Shown: positions 16,046 to 24,066 of the stretch, one piece after another
Layout: each line of letters opens with the position of its first letter
Position numbering within the stretch: position 1 is the first letter of the stretch
Program-made: the position numbers and the translations under genes
Assembly (NCBI RefSeq): GCF_002160145.1
Contig: NZ_NFKA01000004.1
Location: 124,001-188,000, forward strand
From: Gemmiger sp. An194
GTDB lineage: Bacteria > Bacillota > Clostridia > Oscillospirales > Ruminococcaceae
Reading direction: 5' to 3'
DNA: 64,000 nucleotides
Notes under the pieces: generated by a model
What the model was told of the DNA's origin: nothing
Database searches by the model: none
The model's input: only the letters and a program-made list of their open reading frames with translations

Positions 16046-16965
16046 TCCTCCTGCTCCTTTCCCAGCGAGCGCAAAAAGCGGTTAAAATACTCCGGCAGCT
16101 CGCTGTCGAATTCCAGATACTCGCCGGTGATCGGATGCACAAATCCCAACGTTTTTGCATGCAGGCATTGCCCCTGCAGGCTCTTGATCACATTTTTCGG
16201 TCCGTAAACCGGGTCACCGGCCACCGGATGGCCGATGCTGGCCATATGTACCCGAATCTGATGGGTCCGGCCCGTCTTCAATCTGCACTCCAGATGGCTG
16301 AATCCCTGATAGCGCCCCAGCACATGATAGGCCGTGTAGGCATATTTGGAGTTCTGCTCCGTAACTGCCATCTTTTTCCGGTCGATTTTATGGCGGCCGA
16401 TGGGCGCTTCCACAACCCCCTCATCGTTTGCAAAGCCCCCGTACACCACCGTCTGATACACCCGGTTGATGCTGTGCACTGCCATCTGCTCCGACAACCC
16501 GGTATGGGTGGCATCATCTTTTGCCACCACCAGCAGACCGCTGGTATCCTTGTCGATGCGGTGGACGATGCCCGGGCGCACCACGCCTCCAATACTGGAA
16601 AGACGCCCCGCGCAATGATACAGCAGCGCGTTTACCAGCGTACCGTCCGGATTGCCGGGTGCCGGATGGACCACCATGCCCTTGGGTTTGTTCACCACCA
16701 GAAGGTGTTCGTCCTCATATACAATATCTACCGGGATATCCTGGGGCACCGCATCCAGCGGCTGCGCCTCCGGAACCTCTACACAGACAGTAATTCCCGG
16801 CTGGATCTTCTGATTTTTCGCAGCAGGCTTGCCAGCATAAAGCACGCCTCCCTGTTCCATCAACTGCTGCAGTGCGCTGCGGGAAAGTCCGGTTTGGGTG
16901 GCCAGGAACCGGTCGAGCCGTTCCCCCGCTTGCTCCGGCTGCACCACAAATTCAAATCGTTCCAT
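16033..16965 (-). CDS. rluD: 23S rRNA pseudouridine synthase RluD family
   Basis: The 310-residue enzyme has an N-terminal S4 RNA-binding domain (GERLDRFLATQTG...RSALQQLMEQG) and the synthase domain with GIVHRIDKDTSGLLVVAK, which holds the catalytic aspartate. The RTHQIRVHMASIGHPV motif lies near the C-terminus. RluD modifies helix 69 of 23S rRNA; which uridines are modified here is not provable. It overlaps lspA by 14 bases, the usual lspA-rluD order. A second RluA-type enzyme lies at 39554. Confidence 0.9.
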   Translation of the reverse strand: MERFEFVVQPEQAGERLDRFLATQTGLSRSALQQLMEQGGVLYAGKPAAKNQKIQPGITVCVEVPEAQPLDAVPQDIPVDIVYEDEHLLVVNKPKGMVVHPAPGNPDGTLVNALLYHCAGRLSSIGGVVRPGIVHRIDKDTSGLLVVAKDDATHTGLSEQMAVHSINRVYQTVVYGGFANDEGVVEAPIGRHKIDRKKMAVTEQNSKYAYTAYHVLGRYQGFSHLECRLKTGRTHQIRVHMASIGHPVAGDPVYGPKNVIKSLQGQCLHAKTLGFVHPITGEYLEFDSELPEYFNRFLRSLGKEQEEWNH

Positions 16966-17449
16966 CCGTTTTTTCTCCAGAAACCTTCTTTTTGGCAGCC
17001 AGTTCCTCCAGAATCAGATTCAGGACCAGCAGGCCGATTCCTGTGCAAACCAATACATCTGCCAGGTTAAAAATCGCAAAGCGGATAAAGAGAAAGTTAA
17101 TGTAATCCACAACCTGATGATTGAACACCCGGTCGATCCAGTTGCCGATTCCGCCTGCCAGAACCAGAACCCAGGCCCAGTATTCCAGTTTCCGGTCCGG
17201 ACGCTTGATCAGCAGATAGGCCGCAATGGCTACCATCGCCACGCTTGTGAACGCAATCAGGAAAAACTGCTGACCGCTGAAGCTGCTGAAAGCAGCACCA
17301 TCGTTCAGATAATAGCGAAGCTCCACCACACCGGGGATGAGCGGCATTGCCCCCACAGGTGCAAGCACCGCCGTCGCCCACAGCTTAACGAGCTGATCCA
17401 AAATCACAAGCAACGCCACCACGGCGGCGGTAATCAATACAGTTACCAA
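16952..17449 (-). CDS. lspA: lipoprotein signal peptidase
   Basis: This four-helix membrane aspartyl protease cuts the signal peptide of prolipoproteins after lipidation. The catalytic aspartates lie in GGIGNWIDRV and FNLADV. LDQLVKLWA and YYLNDGAAFS are the other conserved boxes. The start is a TTG at 17449, with AAAGGAG ahead of it. It has 165 residues and ends in a charged tail. At least one likely substrate, the lipoprotein at 54751, is in the window. Confidence 0.92.
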   Translation of the reverse strand: MVTVLITAAVVALLVILDQLVKLWATAVLAPVGAMPLIPGVVELRYYLNDGAAFSSFSGQQFFLIAFTSVAMVAIAAYLLIKRPDRKLEYWAWVLVLAGGIGNWIDRVFNHQVVDYINFLFIRFAIFNLADVLVCTGIGLLVLNLILEELAAKKKVSGEKTDGTI

Positions 17450-17485
17450 AACAAATGTTCTCCTTTAATCTTCCGATTCGCAGCA

Positions 17486-17516
17486 AAGGCGGCGCCTTTT
17501 TTCAAAACGCCGCCTT
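17486..17516 (-). terminator. hairpin between divIVA and lspA
   Basis: AAGGCGGCG pairs with CGCCGCCTT around a 13-base loop. Only TTTGC follows on the minus strand, so it is likelier an attenuator or mRNA-processing hairpin than a full terminator. Confidence 0.45.
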
Positions 17517-17535
17517 CCCTAGTGCCTTATTCCGA

Positions 17536-18309
17536 TCAATCGGTGAACTGGATTCCCTTGAATCCCTGGAACGCAGGAGCCTGCTCAGGCTGCTCTTCCT
17601 GCTTGGGCTCCTCGGCGGGCTGCTGACTGAAGGTCTGTGCAGAGAAATCCTCCTCAAAGAACTCCTCCACAGTATCCAGCATATTGCCGGCCGGCTCACC
17701 GGACTGCTCCCCGTAAAGCTCGGACAGATCGGGGAACTGCATAGTCTCCGCCTTCGGCTCCTCCATGGCGGGAACCTGCTCAGGCTGTGCTTCTTCGGGC
17801 TGGGATGCTTCTTCCTGTACCGGCTCCACAGTTTCCACCACGGGCTCGATCTCCTCTGCCTCCTCATCACCGGGCAGACCGCTGATCAGCTCGATGTGCT
17901 GCTTATACATGGCCAGCAGAGTGTTTTTGAAATGAGCCACCTCTGCCTTGACGCGTTCCAGCTCCTGCTGCTGCTCCTCGCTCTGCTCCTGAGCCACCCG
18001 GGTAAGCGTATCGGCCCGGATACCAGCCTCACGCAGCAGAGACTCCGCCTTCTGCTTGGCTTCGCGGATCACGCTTTCGCCCATCCGCTGTGCGTTCAGC
18101 AACGCAGTCTTCAGGTTGTCTTCGTCCCGGCGGTATTCTTCGATCTTCTCCGCAAGGATGTACAGTTTCTTTTCCTTGTCGGCGTTGTCCGCGGCCAGCT
18201 GCTCCATATCCTGAGCCACCTGCTGCAAAAAGGCGTCCACGTCCTCCGGCCGATATCCACGCATGACCTTATCGAACGTGACGCTGCGGATTTCCTGCGG
18301 TGAGATCAT
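17536..18309 (-). CDS. divIVA: DivIVA domain protein
   Basis: DivIVA binds curved membrane at poles and septa and recruits partners. The N-terminal domain SPQEIRSVTFDKVMRGYRPEDVDAFL (in parts about 3-28) is the membrane-binding signature. A long coiled coil covers about 30-145. The rest (about 150-257) is an acidic, glutamate- and proline-rich tail of low complexity that ends in a conserved-looking FQGFKGIQFTD. GGAGG precedes the ATG. It lies in the standard sepF-ylmH-divIVA order, so a division or growth role is likely. Confidence 0.92.
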   Translation of the reverse strand: MISPQEIRSVTFDKVMRGYRPEDVDAFLQQVAQDMEQLAADNADKEKKLYILAEKIEEYRRDEDNLKTALLNAQRMGESVIREAKQKAESLLREAGIRADTLTRVAQEQSEEQQQELERVKAEVAHFKNTLLAMYKQHIELISGLPGDEEAEEIEPVVETVEPVQEEASQPEEAQPEQVPAMEEPKAETMQFPDLSELYGEQSGEPAGNMLDTVEEFFEEDFSAQTFSQQPAEEPKQEEQPEQAPAFQGFKGIQFTD

Positions 18310-18336
18310 AATCTAATTCCTCCAGTGCTTCTGGTA

Positions 18337-19134
18337 TCAGTATTGAAAAAATGTAATAAATTGGCGATCTTTTTTGCTTTTACCGCCGATTTCTTCCAAA
18401 CGAAAACGACCGCTCCCTCGCACCGTGAACAGGTCGCCCTGATACACCGGTGCATGCGGGTTGCTCACAGCCACATGGTTGATTTCCAGCCGACCGCCTC
18501 GCACAAGATCAGCAGCCTGCCCGCGACTGCATCGAAGCATCGCCGCCAGGACCGCATCCGCCCGAAGGGACGAAACTGTAGCGTTCTGCCGAGTCCTCTC
18601 CGGCTCCTGCACCGGAATCTCGCCATAAAAACGCTCGGTGTGAACGGAATATCGACCCACACTGGCCAGCTCATTGCAAAGCAGCTCCGCTGCCGGCTCC
18701 AGTGCAAATACATAGGCCGTACCGGGCGCCTGCGGGTCCGGTACGATGTCGCCGATGCTGGACCGATCCAACCCAAGGCCCAGGACCGCACCCAGATAGT
18801 CCTTGTGGGCAGGCACATCCTGCGCGTGAAAGCACTCCACCCGGACACAGGCAATGGGCGGGGTCCCGCAGGACCCCACCGGTTCGATGCACAGAATCTT
18901 TCGCTCCGCAAAGGGATAGCCCCCATCAAAGGAATATTCCTCGCAGCTTTCCCGGTTCAGCGCGGCCTGCGCCAGTGTCTGTTCCCGGTCGCTCAGAAAA
19001 GAGCTATAGCGCGCGATTCCCTTTCGCATGGCGATCCCGCACAGATCCTGAACCCGGCGCATCACCAGACGCTCCTGATCGTTCTGCGGCGGAACAAAAC
19101 CCCGCTGGGCAGCCGAATCAGAAGAATACGCCAT
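18337..19134 (-). CDS. ylmH: YlmH family S4-domain RNA-binding protein
   Basis: The 265-residue protein has a YlmH-type N-terminal region and a C-terminal S4 RNA-binding domain (SLRADAVLAAMLRCSRGQAADLV...). YlmH homologues act on peptidyl-tRNA in stalled 50S subunits as part of ribosome rescue; this role is from work on the Bacillus family and not visible here. The ATG at 19134 sits 17 bases inside sepF. The longer open frame upstream is only the sepF sequence in another frame. Confidence 0.85.
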   Translation of the reverse strand: MAYSSDSAAQRGFVPPQNDQERLVMRRVQDLCGIAMRKGIARYSSFLSDREQTLAQAALNRESCEEYSFDGGYPFAERKILCIEPVGSCGTPPIACVRVECFHAQDVPAHKDYLGAVLGLGLDRSSIGDIVPDPQAPGTAYVFALEPAAELLCNELASVGRYSVHTERFYGEIPVQEPERTRQNATVSSLRADAVLAAMLRCSRGQAADLVRGGRLEINHVAVSNPHAPVYQGDLFTVRGSGRFRLEEIGGKSKKDRQFITFFQY

Positions 19135-19564
19135 TGCTCTCCAGCTCGTCCAGCAGATCGCCCATAATATCCACGTTATAGGGGGTGATGATGAAGGTGC
19201 TGTTGGCCACACGCTTCATCTGGCCGTTGTTGGCATAGGCCACGCCGGACAAAAAGTCCACCAGACGGCGGGAAACCTCTTTGTTCGTGGACTCCAGATT
19301 CAGCACAACGGTGCGCTTGGCGTTCAGGTGATCCGCCACGGTGCTGGCATCGTCAAACCGCTCGGGCTTGACCAGAACCACCTGCAGCTGAGTGGTGGCA
19401 TTGATGTTTACCACCTTATTGCGCTTGCCGGTATTTTCCGGCGGATAATCCTCTTCCGGGGCAGCGCCGCCGCGGGAGGGATTGATGAACATATCGTCAG
19501 TATCGTAGTAATCGTCTTCGGCTTCGTCACCCACGCCCAGCATGCTTTTCACTTTATCAAACAT
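19118..19564 (-). CDS. sepF: cell division protein SepF
   Basis: SepF bundles FtsZ and ties it to the membrane. The 148-residue protein has an N-terminal amphipathic segment (MFDKVKSMLGVG), an acidic flexible linker and the C-terminal SepF domain (about 55-140) with VVLVKPERFDDA and RRLVDFLSGVAYA. AAGGAG lies 9 bases before the ATG. It begins the downstream ylmH-divIVA cluster and overlaps ylmH, so stoichiometric expression is likely. Confidence 0.93.
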   Translation of the reverse strand: MFDKVKSMLGVGDEAEDDYYDTDDMFINPSRGGAAPEEDYPPENTGKRNKVVNINATTQLQVVLVKPERFDDASTVADHLNAKRTVVLNLESTNKEVSRRLVDFLSGVAYANNGQMKRVANSTFIITPYNVDIMGDLLDELESNGVFF

Positions 19565-19722
19565 CTTTCATTGCTCCTTCCAATGTGCATTGACAAGATT
19601 GCCCTTTTTCATGCAAGAAAAATATAAAATCAGTTAGTATATATTATCGCCGTTTTTCGGCAACCTGTCAACAAACAAAATTATTTTTTTGGCTTCTTCC
19701 ATAAATTTTCACGCAGCTGTGA

Positions 19723-20940
19723 TCAGCTCAGGATCTTTCCATCCCGCAGGTCCGTTCCTTCCACGATCACTTCATCAAACATACGCAGTTCGTTGTCGGT
19801 GCCGACCTTTCCGTCCTCTGCCACCAGCATATACTCCTCGTTCTGGTAGACGATCTGGATTTTACGCCAGCGGGCCAGGTTGCCGTACTTTACATACACG
19901 CCCTTTTCACCATCCACAATATGCAGAGCGTCAGTGTCCACACGGAGACCTTCGTATGATTCAAAGTCGATCTTCGCCTCCTCCAGGGAAAGGCCCAGCA
20001 CATCAGCACCGATGTATTCACAGTGCAGCACGAATTTGGCAAGGCCCTGCTCTTCATTCAGCTCAACGGACTCTACCGTGGCCGGAAGCGTTTTCTCCGC
20101 CGCGCCCGGGAAGCTGATCTGTACACTGGATACATTCTCAAACTTCTTGCCCTCTTCCAGGCTGCAGGTGGCGTAGAAATACCAGGTATAGCTGGTCACA
20201 ATTTTACCTGCACCCTCCAGAGGCTGTACTCCATCGCCATTTTCAATGGACTGCGCCAGCGTGGCCGCGTCCATTTCATTCAGCTGTTCCCGGGTGAACG
20301 AGAGCAGATCGGCCGAATCAGAGGCCACGAAATAGCCGCCCACCGATGCAGAAATGGTTGCAGGCTGACCCAGCTGAACTTCCACCTGCTCCTTTTGTGC
20401 CTGCAGCTCCTGTTTCGCATGATCAAAATTTCTTACCGCACCGGTCATAATCTGGATTTTGTTCGCTGCCAGAAGGTACTGATTGCCTGCTTCTTTCACC
20501 CGATCATAGGCTTGCATGTCGATGCAGTCCAACAGATCGTACAAAGCATTCTGCTGCTGCTTATAGAGCATATCCACATCGGTGCCGCTGGTGTTTTCGG
20601 ATTTTTCCAGCAGACTGAGCTGGGTCTCCAGCTCCTCCAGTTGACGGCGGCTCTGGGCCTGCTCGGCACTGGTATAAACCTCCGCCACCGCGGTACCCGT
20701 AGCCACACGCTCACCGTTCTCCACCAGGTAGCCCAGATCCCCGCTGCCCTCTACGGTGGTCTGGTCGAACACCACATATCCGTTAGCGAAAACGCTGTCG
20801 GACATGGTGTATTCCACCGCCGTTTCGGTACGGTAGGGCCGGTTCAGGATGGCAAACAGCTGAACCCCCAGATACACGGCCGGCAGCACGAGCACCGCCA
20901 GCACCACCGCTGTGATGATTTTTTGTTTGGAGCTTCGCAT
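19723..20940 (-). CDS. HlyD-like membrane-anchored adaptor protein
   Basis: The 405-residue protein has one N-terminal membrane helix (about 9-30), then a biotinyl-lipoyl-like segment (YLVENGERVATGTAVAEVYTSAE), a coiled-coil hairpin (about 95-190) and a C-terminal half with a second barrel-like region. That is the plan of a HlyD/membrane-fusion adaptor. No exporter gene is adjacent; it stands between miaA and sepF. Its place by the division genes suggests an envelope role, but that is inference. AGGAGG precedes the ATG. Confidence 0.7.
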   Translation of the reverse strand: MRSSKQKIITAVVLAVLVLPAVYLGVQLFAILNRPYRTETAVEYTMSDSVFANGYVVFDQTTVEGSGDLGYLVENGERVATGTAVAEVYTSAEQAQSRRQLEELETQLSLLEKSENTSGTDVDMLYKQQQNALYDLLDCIDMQAYDRVKEAGNQYLLAANKIQIMTGAVRNFDHAKQELQAQKEQVEVQLGQPATISASVGGYFVASDSADLLSFTREQLNEMDAATLAQSIENGDGVQPLEGAGKIVTSYTWYFYATCSLEEGKKFENVSSVQISFPGAAEKTLPATVESVELNEEQGLAKFVLHCEYIGADVLGLSLEEAKIDFESYEGLRVDTDALHIVDGEKGVYVKYGNLARWRKIQIVYQNEEYMLVAEDGKVGTDNELRMFDEVIVEGTDLRDGKILS

Positions 20941-21025
20941 GCTTCGCTCCTCCTATTGCAATGAATTTGAGCTGAAGCCGTCCGCCGGACGGCCCTGTAT
21001 TTCCCGTTGTGATCTGGCCACAGGT

Positions 21026-21982
21026 TCACAGTCCGGCATCCGGCCGCGGCCAGCGCTCCTGAATAAAGGCCCAGGCCTGCTCTTCCAGATTTCCCCGCAT
21101 GCCATCCAGCCAGATGGTCTGGGGCATCCGCCTAAACCAGGTGAGCTGCCGCTTGGCGTAATTGCGGGATGCCTGCTTGAGTTTTTCCACACAGGGCTCA
21201 AGCGTGCTCTCCCCGCACAGATACGGAAAAAATTCCTTGTATCCAATGGCCTGCGCCGCAGTCCGGTAGGTACCCCGGTGATCGTAGACCAGCTGTGCCT
21301 CCTCGAGAATCCCCTGCTCCAGCATCAGATCCACCCGGCGGTCGATCCGCTGATACAGAACACTCCGGTCCTCAAATCCGATGCAGAACAACAGACTGTC
21401 ATAAGGTGGCTGGGCCGGTTTTGATTCCGCCCGCTGCCGGGTCATGGTAACGCCGGTCACCTGGAACAGCTCCAATGCCCGCAGCACCCGCCCCACATTG
21501 TTGGGATGGACTGTAGCTGCGTACTCCGGGTCGATCTGTGCCAGCTTTTCGTGCATGGCATCGGCCCCCAGCCGTTCCGCCTCTTCTTCCAGCTGCCTGC
21601 GCACGGCTGGGTCGGTCTTTTGCTCAGCAAAGCGAAGGCCGCACAGCAGGCTTTCCATATAAAGGCCGGTTCCGCCCACCAGCACCGGCAGCTTGCCCCG
21701 GGCGCTGATGTCCCGGATGCACCGGTCTGCAAGCGCGACAAAATCTGCCACGCTGAAGGCTTCCTCCGGCGCAAGGAAGCCCACCAGATGGTGGGGTACT
21801 CCCTGCATCTCCTCTTCGGTCACCTTGGCGGTGCCCACATCCAGCCCCCGGTAGATCTGCATGGAATCCACACAGACCACCTCGCCGTTCAAACGCTTGG
21901 CCAGCTCCACCGACAAAGAGGTCTTGCCGGAAGCTGTGGGTCCGCCGATGGCGAGAACTCTTGGTTTATCCAATCCGCCCAA
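21026..21982 (-). CDS. miaA: tRNA dimethylallyltransferase
   Basis: MiaA adds the dimethylallyl group to A37 of tRNAs that read UNN codons. The P-loop GGPTASGKT is near the N-terminus, followed by CVDSMQIYRGLDVGTAK, VGGTGLYMESLL and the C-terminal RQLTWFRR box. The frame overlaps the end of mutL by 17 bases. The start is uncertain: TTG at 21982 or another TTG at 21973, neither with a strong ribosome site. Its partner MiaB is encoded at 27259. Confidence 0.92.
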   Translation of the reverse strand: MGGLDKPRVLAIGGPTASGKTSLSVELAKRLNGEVVCVDSMQIYRGLDVGTAKVTEEEMQGVPHHLVGFLAPEEAFSVADFVALADRCIRDISARGKLPVLVGGTGLYMESLLCGLRFAEQKTDPAVRRQLEEEAERLGADAMHEKLAQIDPEYAATVHPNNVGRVLRALELFQVTGVTMTRQRAESKPAQPPYDSLLFCIGFEDRSVLYQRIDRRVDLMLEQGILEEAQLVYDHRGTYRTAAQAIGYKEFFPYLCGESTLEPCVEKLKQASRNYAKRQLTWFRRMPQTIWLDGMRGNLEEQAWAFIQERWPRPDAGL

Positions 21983-24038
21983 ACTGTTTTTCCAGCTCCT
22001 TCTTCGTCAATTTCAGCACCACCGGTCTGCCGTGAGGGCAGAAGGGCGGCACCTTGCCGTCCAGAATATCCTGCGCCAGATGCATCAGCTCGGCGCTGGC
22101 AGTGCGGTCGCCTGCCTTGATCGCTGCCCGGCAGGCGATGGAATGCAGCACCCACTCGGTCTTTTCGCTCAACGCATCCCGGCTGCCCCGTGCCAGTTTT
22201 GCAGCCAGCTCACAGATCAGGTCTTCCACGTCCGGAGTCTCCACATCGGCCGGGACCGAACGGACCAGCACCGTGCTGCCGCCGAAATCCTCGGTTTCCA
22301 CACCAGCATCCCGCAACAGGACCTCATGCTCCAGAATGGCGTTTTTCTCTTCGGCGGAAAGATTCACCGTGACGGGAGCCAGCAGCAGCTGGCTGCTCAC
22401 CTTGCCGTAATCCGCGGCCAGCCGTTCATACAGAATGCGCTCGTGGGCTGCGTGCTTGTCGATCAGGCACATCTCCTGCCCGCGCTGGGTGATGATGTAG
22501 GTTTTAAACACCTCTCCCACGTATTGCAAGGACTGGCTGGTCTGCTCCGGCTCCATTGTCTGCTGCCGGGGCTCCTGAGACTCTGCCGCAGGCTGAGTAA
22601 ATGCAGTCTGTTCAGCAGACTCTTCCGGTTTCGCCGGTTCTGGCCGCGGCACGGGCTGTACTGCAGCCGCGCCCCACTGACCGGCCGGTTCTTCTTTGAG
22701 CTCCTCCGGCTCGGAATATTTTGCCAGCGGCACCGGCTCTGAATGGAATCCTTCTCCCACCGGCTTCGCAAAGCTGCTCTGACTGTTTTGCCAAACGCGA
22801 GAGAGGCGCGGGGCGTCCTCTTCATCCGGCACCGTGACGATGGGCTCCAACGGCTCTTCCTTTTTGGGCAGAACCGGCCAGATTCCACTGATTTCCGCCT
22901 TTTTCGGTTCCATTTTGACTGTAAAGTCATCTTGCTTCACAGCAAAATTAAATATTTTTTTCGTTGCTTCCGGCTGCGCCGCGGACTGCTTGACCGGCTC
23001 CTTTTCGGGCGATTGACCGGCAGCGAACTGGAACTGCTGCTCCCCGCTGCCGGGCTGACCCAGCGCGTTTTTCACCGCGCCGTAAACTGCATCAAACACA
23101 TCGTTCTCCCGGGCAAAGCGCACCTCGGTTTTAGCGGGGTGCACGTTCACATCCACCAGCTGTGCGGGCATATCCAGCATCAGCACACAGCCCGGGAACT
23201 TGCCCTGCATCAGAGTTCCCCGGTAGGCGTTCTCCATGGCGGCCATCATGGTGCGGTTCTTTACGAACCGCCCATTGATGAAGAAGAACTGCATACCCCG
23301 GCTGGCCCGGCAGGCTCGGGGCGGAGTGATCAGGCCGGACACGGAATAGTTGCCCATGCTGCTTTTTACCGCCAGAAGGTCCCGGGCAAACTCCTTGCCC
23401 AGCACCGCATAGACCGCGCTGCGCAGATCTCCGTCGCCGGGAGTCTTGTAAAGCAGTTTACCTTCACGGACAAAAGACACGCTCACCTCGGGGTGAGACA
23501 GGGCGATCCGGCTGACCGTCTCACCCACAAAGGTGCCCTCGCTGGAATCCTTCTTCAAGAACTTCATCCGGGCGGGGGTGTTGTAGAAAAGATCCCGTAC
23601 CGAGATGGTGGTGCCGATGGGCCGGGCCCCCGGCTCCATGCCAAGCTCATCCCCGCCCTCGATGCGGTAGCAGCATGCAAACTCGTCCGGCTCGGTGCGG
23701 GTGAGCACCTCCACCCGGGCCACGCTGGCAATGGAGGCAAGCGCCTCGCCGCGGAAGCCCAGGGTGTGGATGCTTTCCAGATCCTCCTGGGTTTGAATTT
23801 TGCTGGTGGCGTGGCGGATAAACGCGGTGGAAATGTATTCCGCCTCGATGCCGCTGCCGTTGTCCGCCACCTGGATCAGCGAAACGCCGCCCCGTTCAAT
23901 GGTGACCGCAACCTTGGTGGCTCCGGCGTCGATGGAATTCTCCAGCAATTCCTTCACCACGGAAGCAGGCCGCTCCACCACCTCACCGGCGGCGATCAGC
24001 TCTGCGGTATGCTTGTCCAGAATATGTATGACCGCCAA
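21966..24038 (-). CDS. mutL: DNA mismatch repair protein MutL
   Basis: The 690-residue protein has the GHKL ATPase domain with VKELLENSIDAGA, ADNGSGI and GFRGEALASI. A long unstructured linker (about 330-490), rich in proline and glutamate, follows. The C-terminal domain carries DKHAAHERILYE and FCPHGRP, the metal motifs of nicking MutL proteins, so it is likely an endonuclease. The start is a TTG with GGAGGTGA 6 bases ahead. It lies 28 bases after mutS. Confidence 0.95.
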   Translation of the reverse strand: MAVIHILDKHTAELIAAGEVVERPASVVKELLENSIDAGATKVAVTIERGGVSLIQVADNGSGIEAEYISTAFIRHATSKIQTQEDLESIHTLGFRGEALASIASVARVEVLTRTEPDEFACCYRIEGGDELGMEPGARPIGTTISVRDLFYNTPARMKFLKKDSSEGTFVGETVSRIALSHPEVSVSFVREGKLLYKTPGDGDLRSAVYAVLGKEFARDLLAVKSSMGNYSVSGLITPPRACRASRGMQFFFINGRFVKNRTMMAAMENAYRGTLMQGKFPGCVLMLDMPAQLVDVNVHPAKTEVRFARENDVFDAVYGAVKNALGQPGSGEQQFQFAAGQSPEKEPVKQSAAQPEATKKIFNFAVKQDDFTVKMEPKKAEISGIWPVLPKKEEPLEPIVTVPDEEDAPRLSRVWQNSQSSFAKPVGEGFHSEPVPLAKYSEPEELKEEPAGQWGAAAVQPVPRPEPAKPEESAEQTAFTQPAAESQEPRQQTMEPEQTSQSLQYVGEVFKTYIITQRGQEMCLIDKHAAHERILYERLAADYGKVSSQLLLAPVTVNLSAEEKNAILEHEVLLRDAGVETEDFGGSTVLVRSVPADVETPDVEDLICELAAKLARGSRDALSEKTEWVLHSIACRAAIKAGDRTASAELMHLAQDILDGKVPPFCPHGRPVVLKLTKKELEKQFGRIG

Positions 24039-24066
24039 ATCGGGTCACCTCCCTGAAAACGCCGCC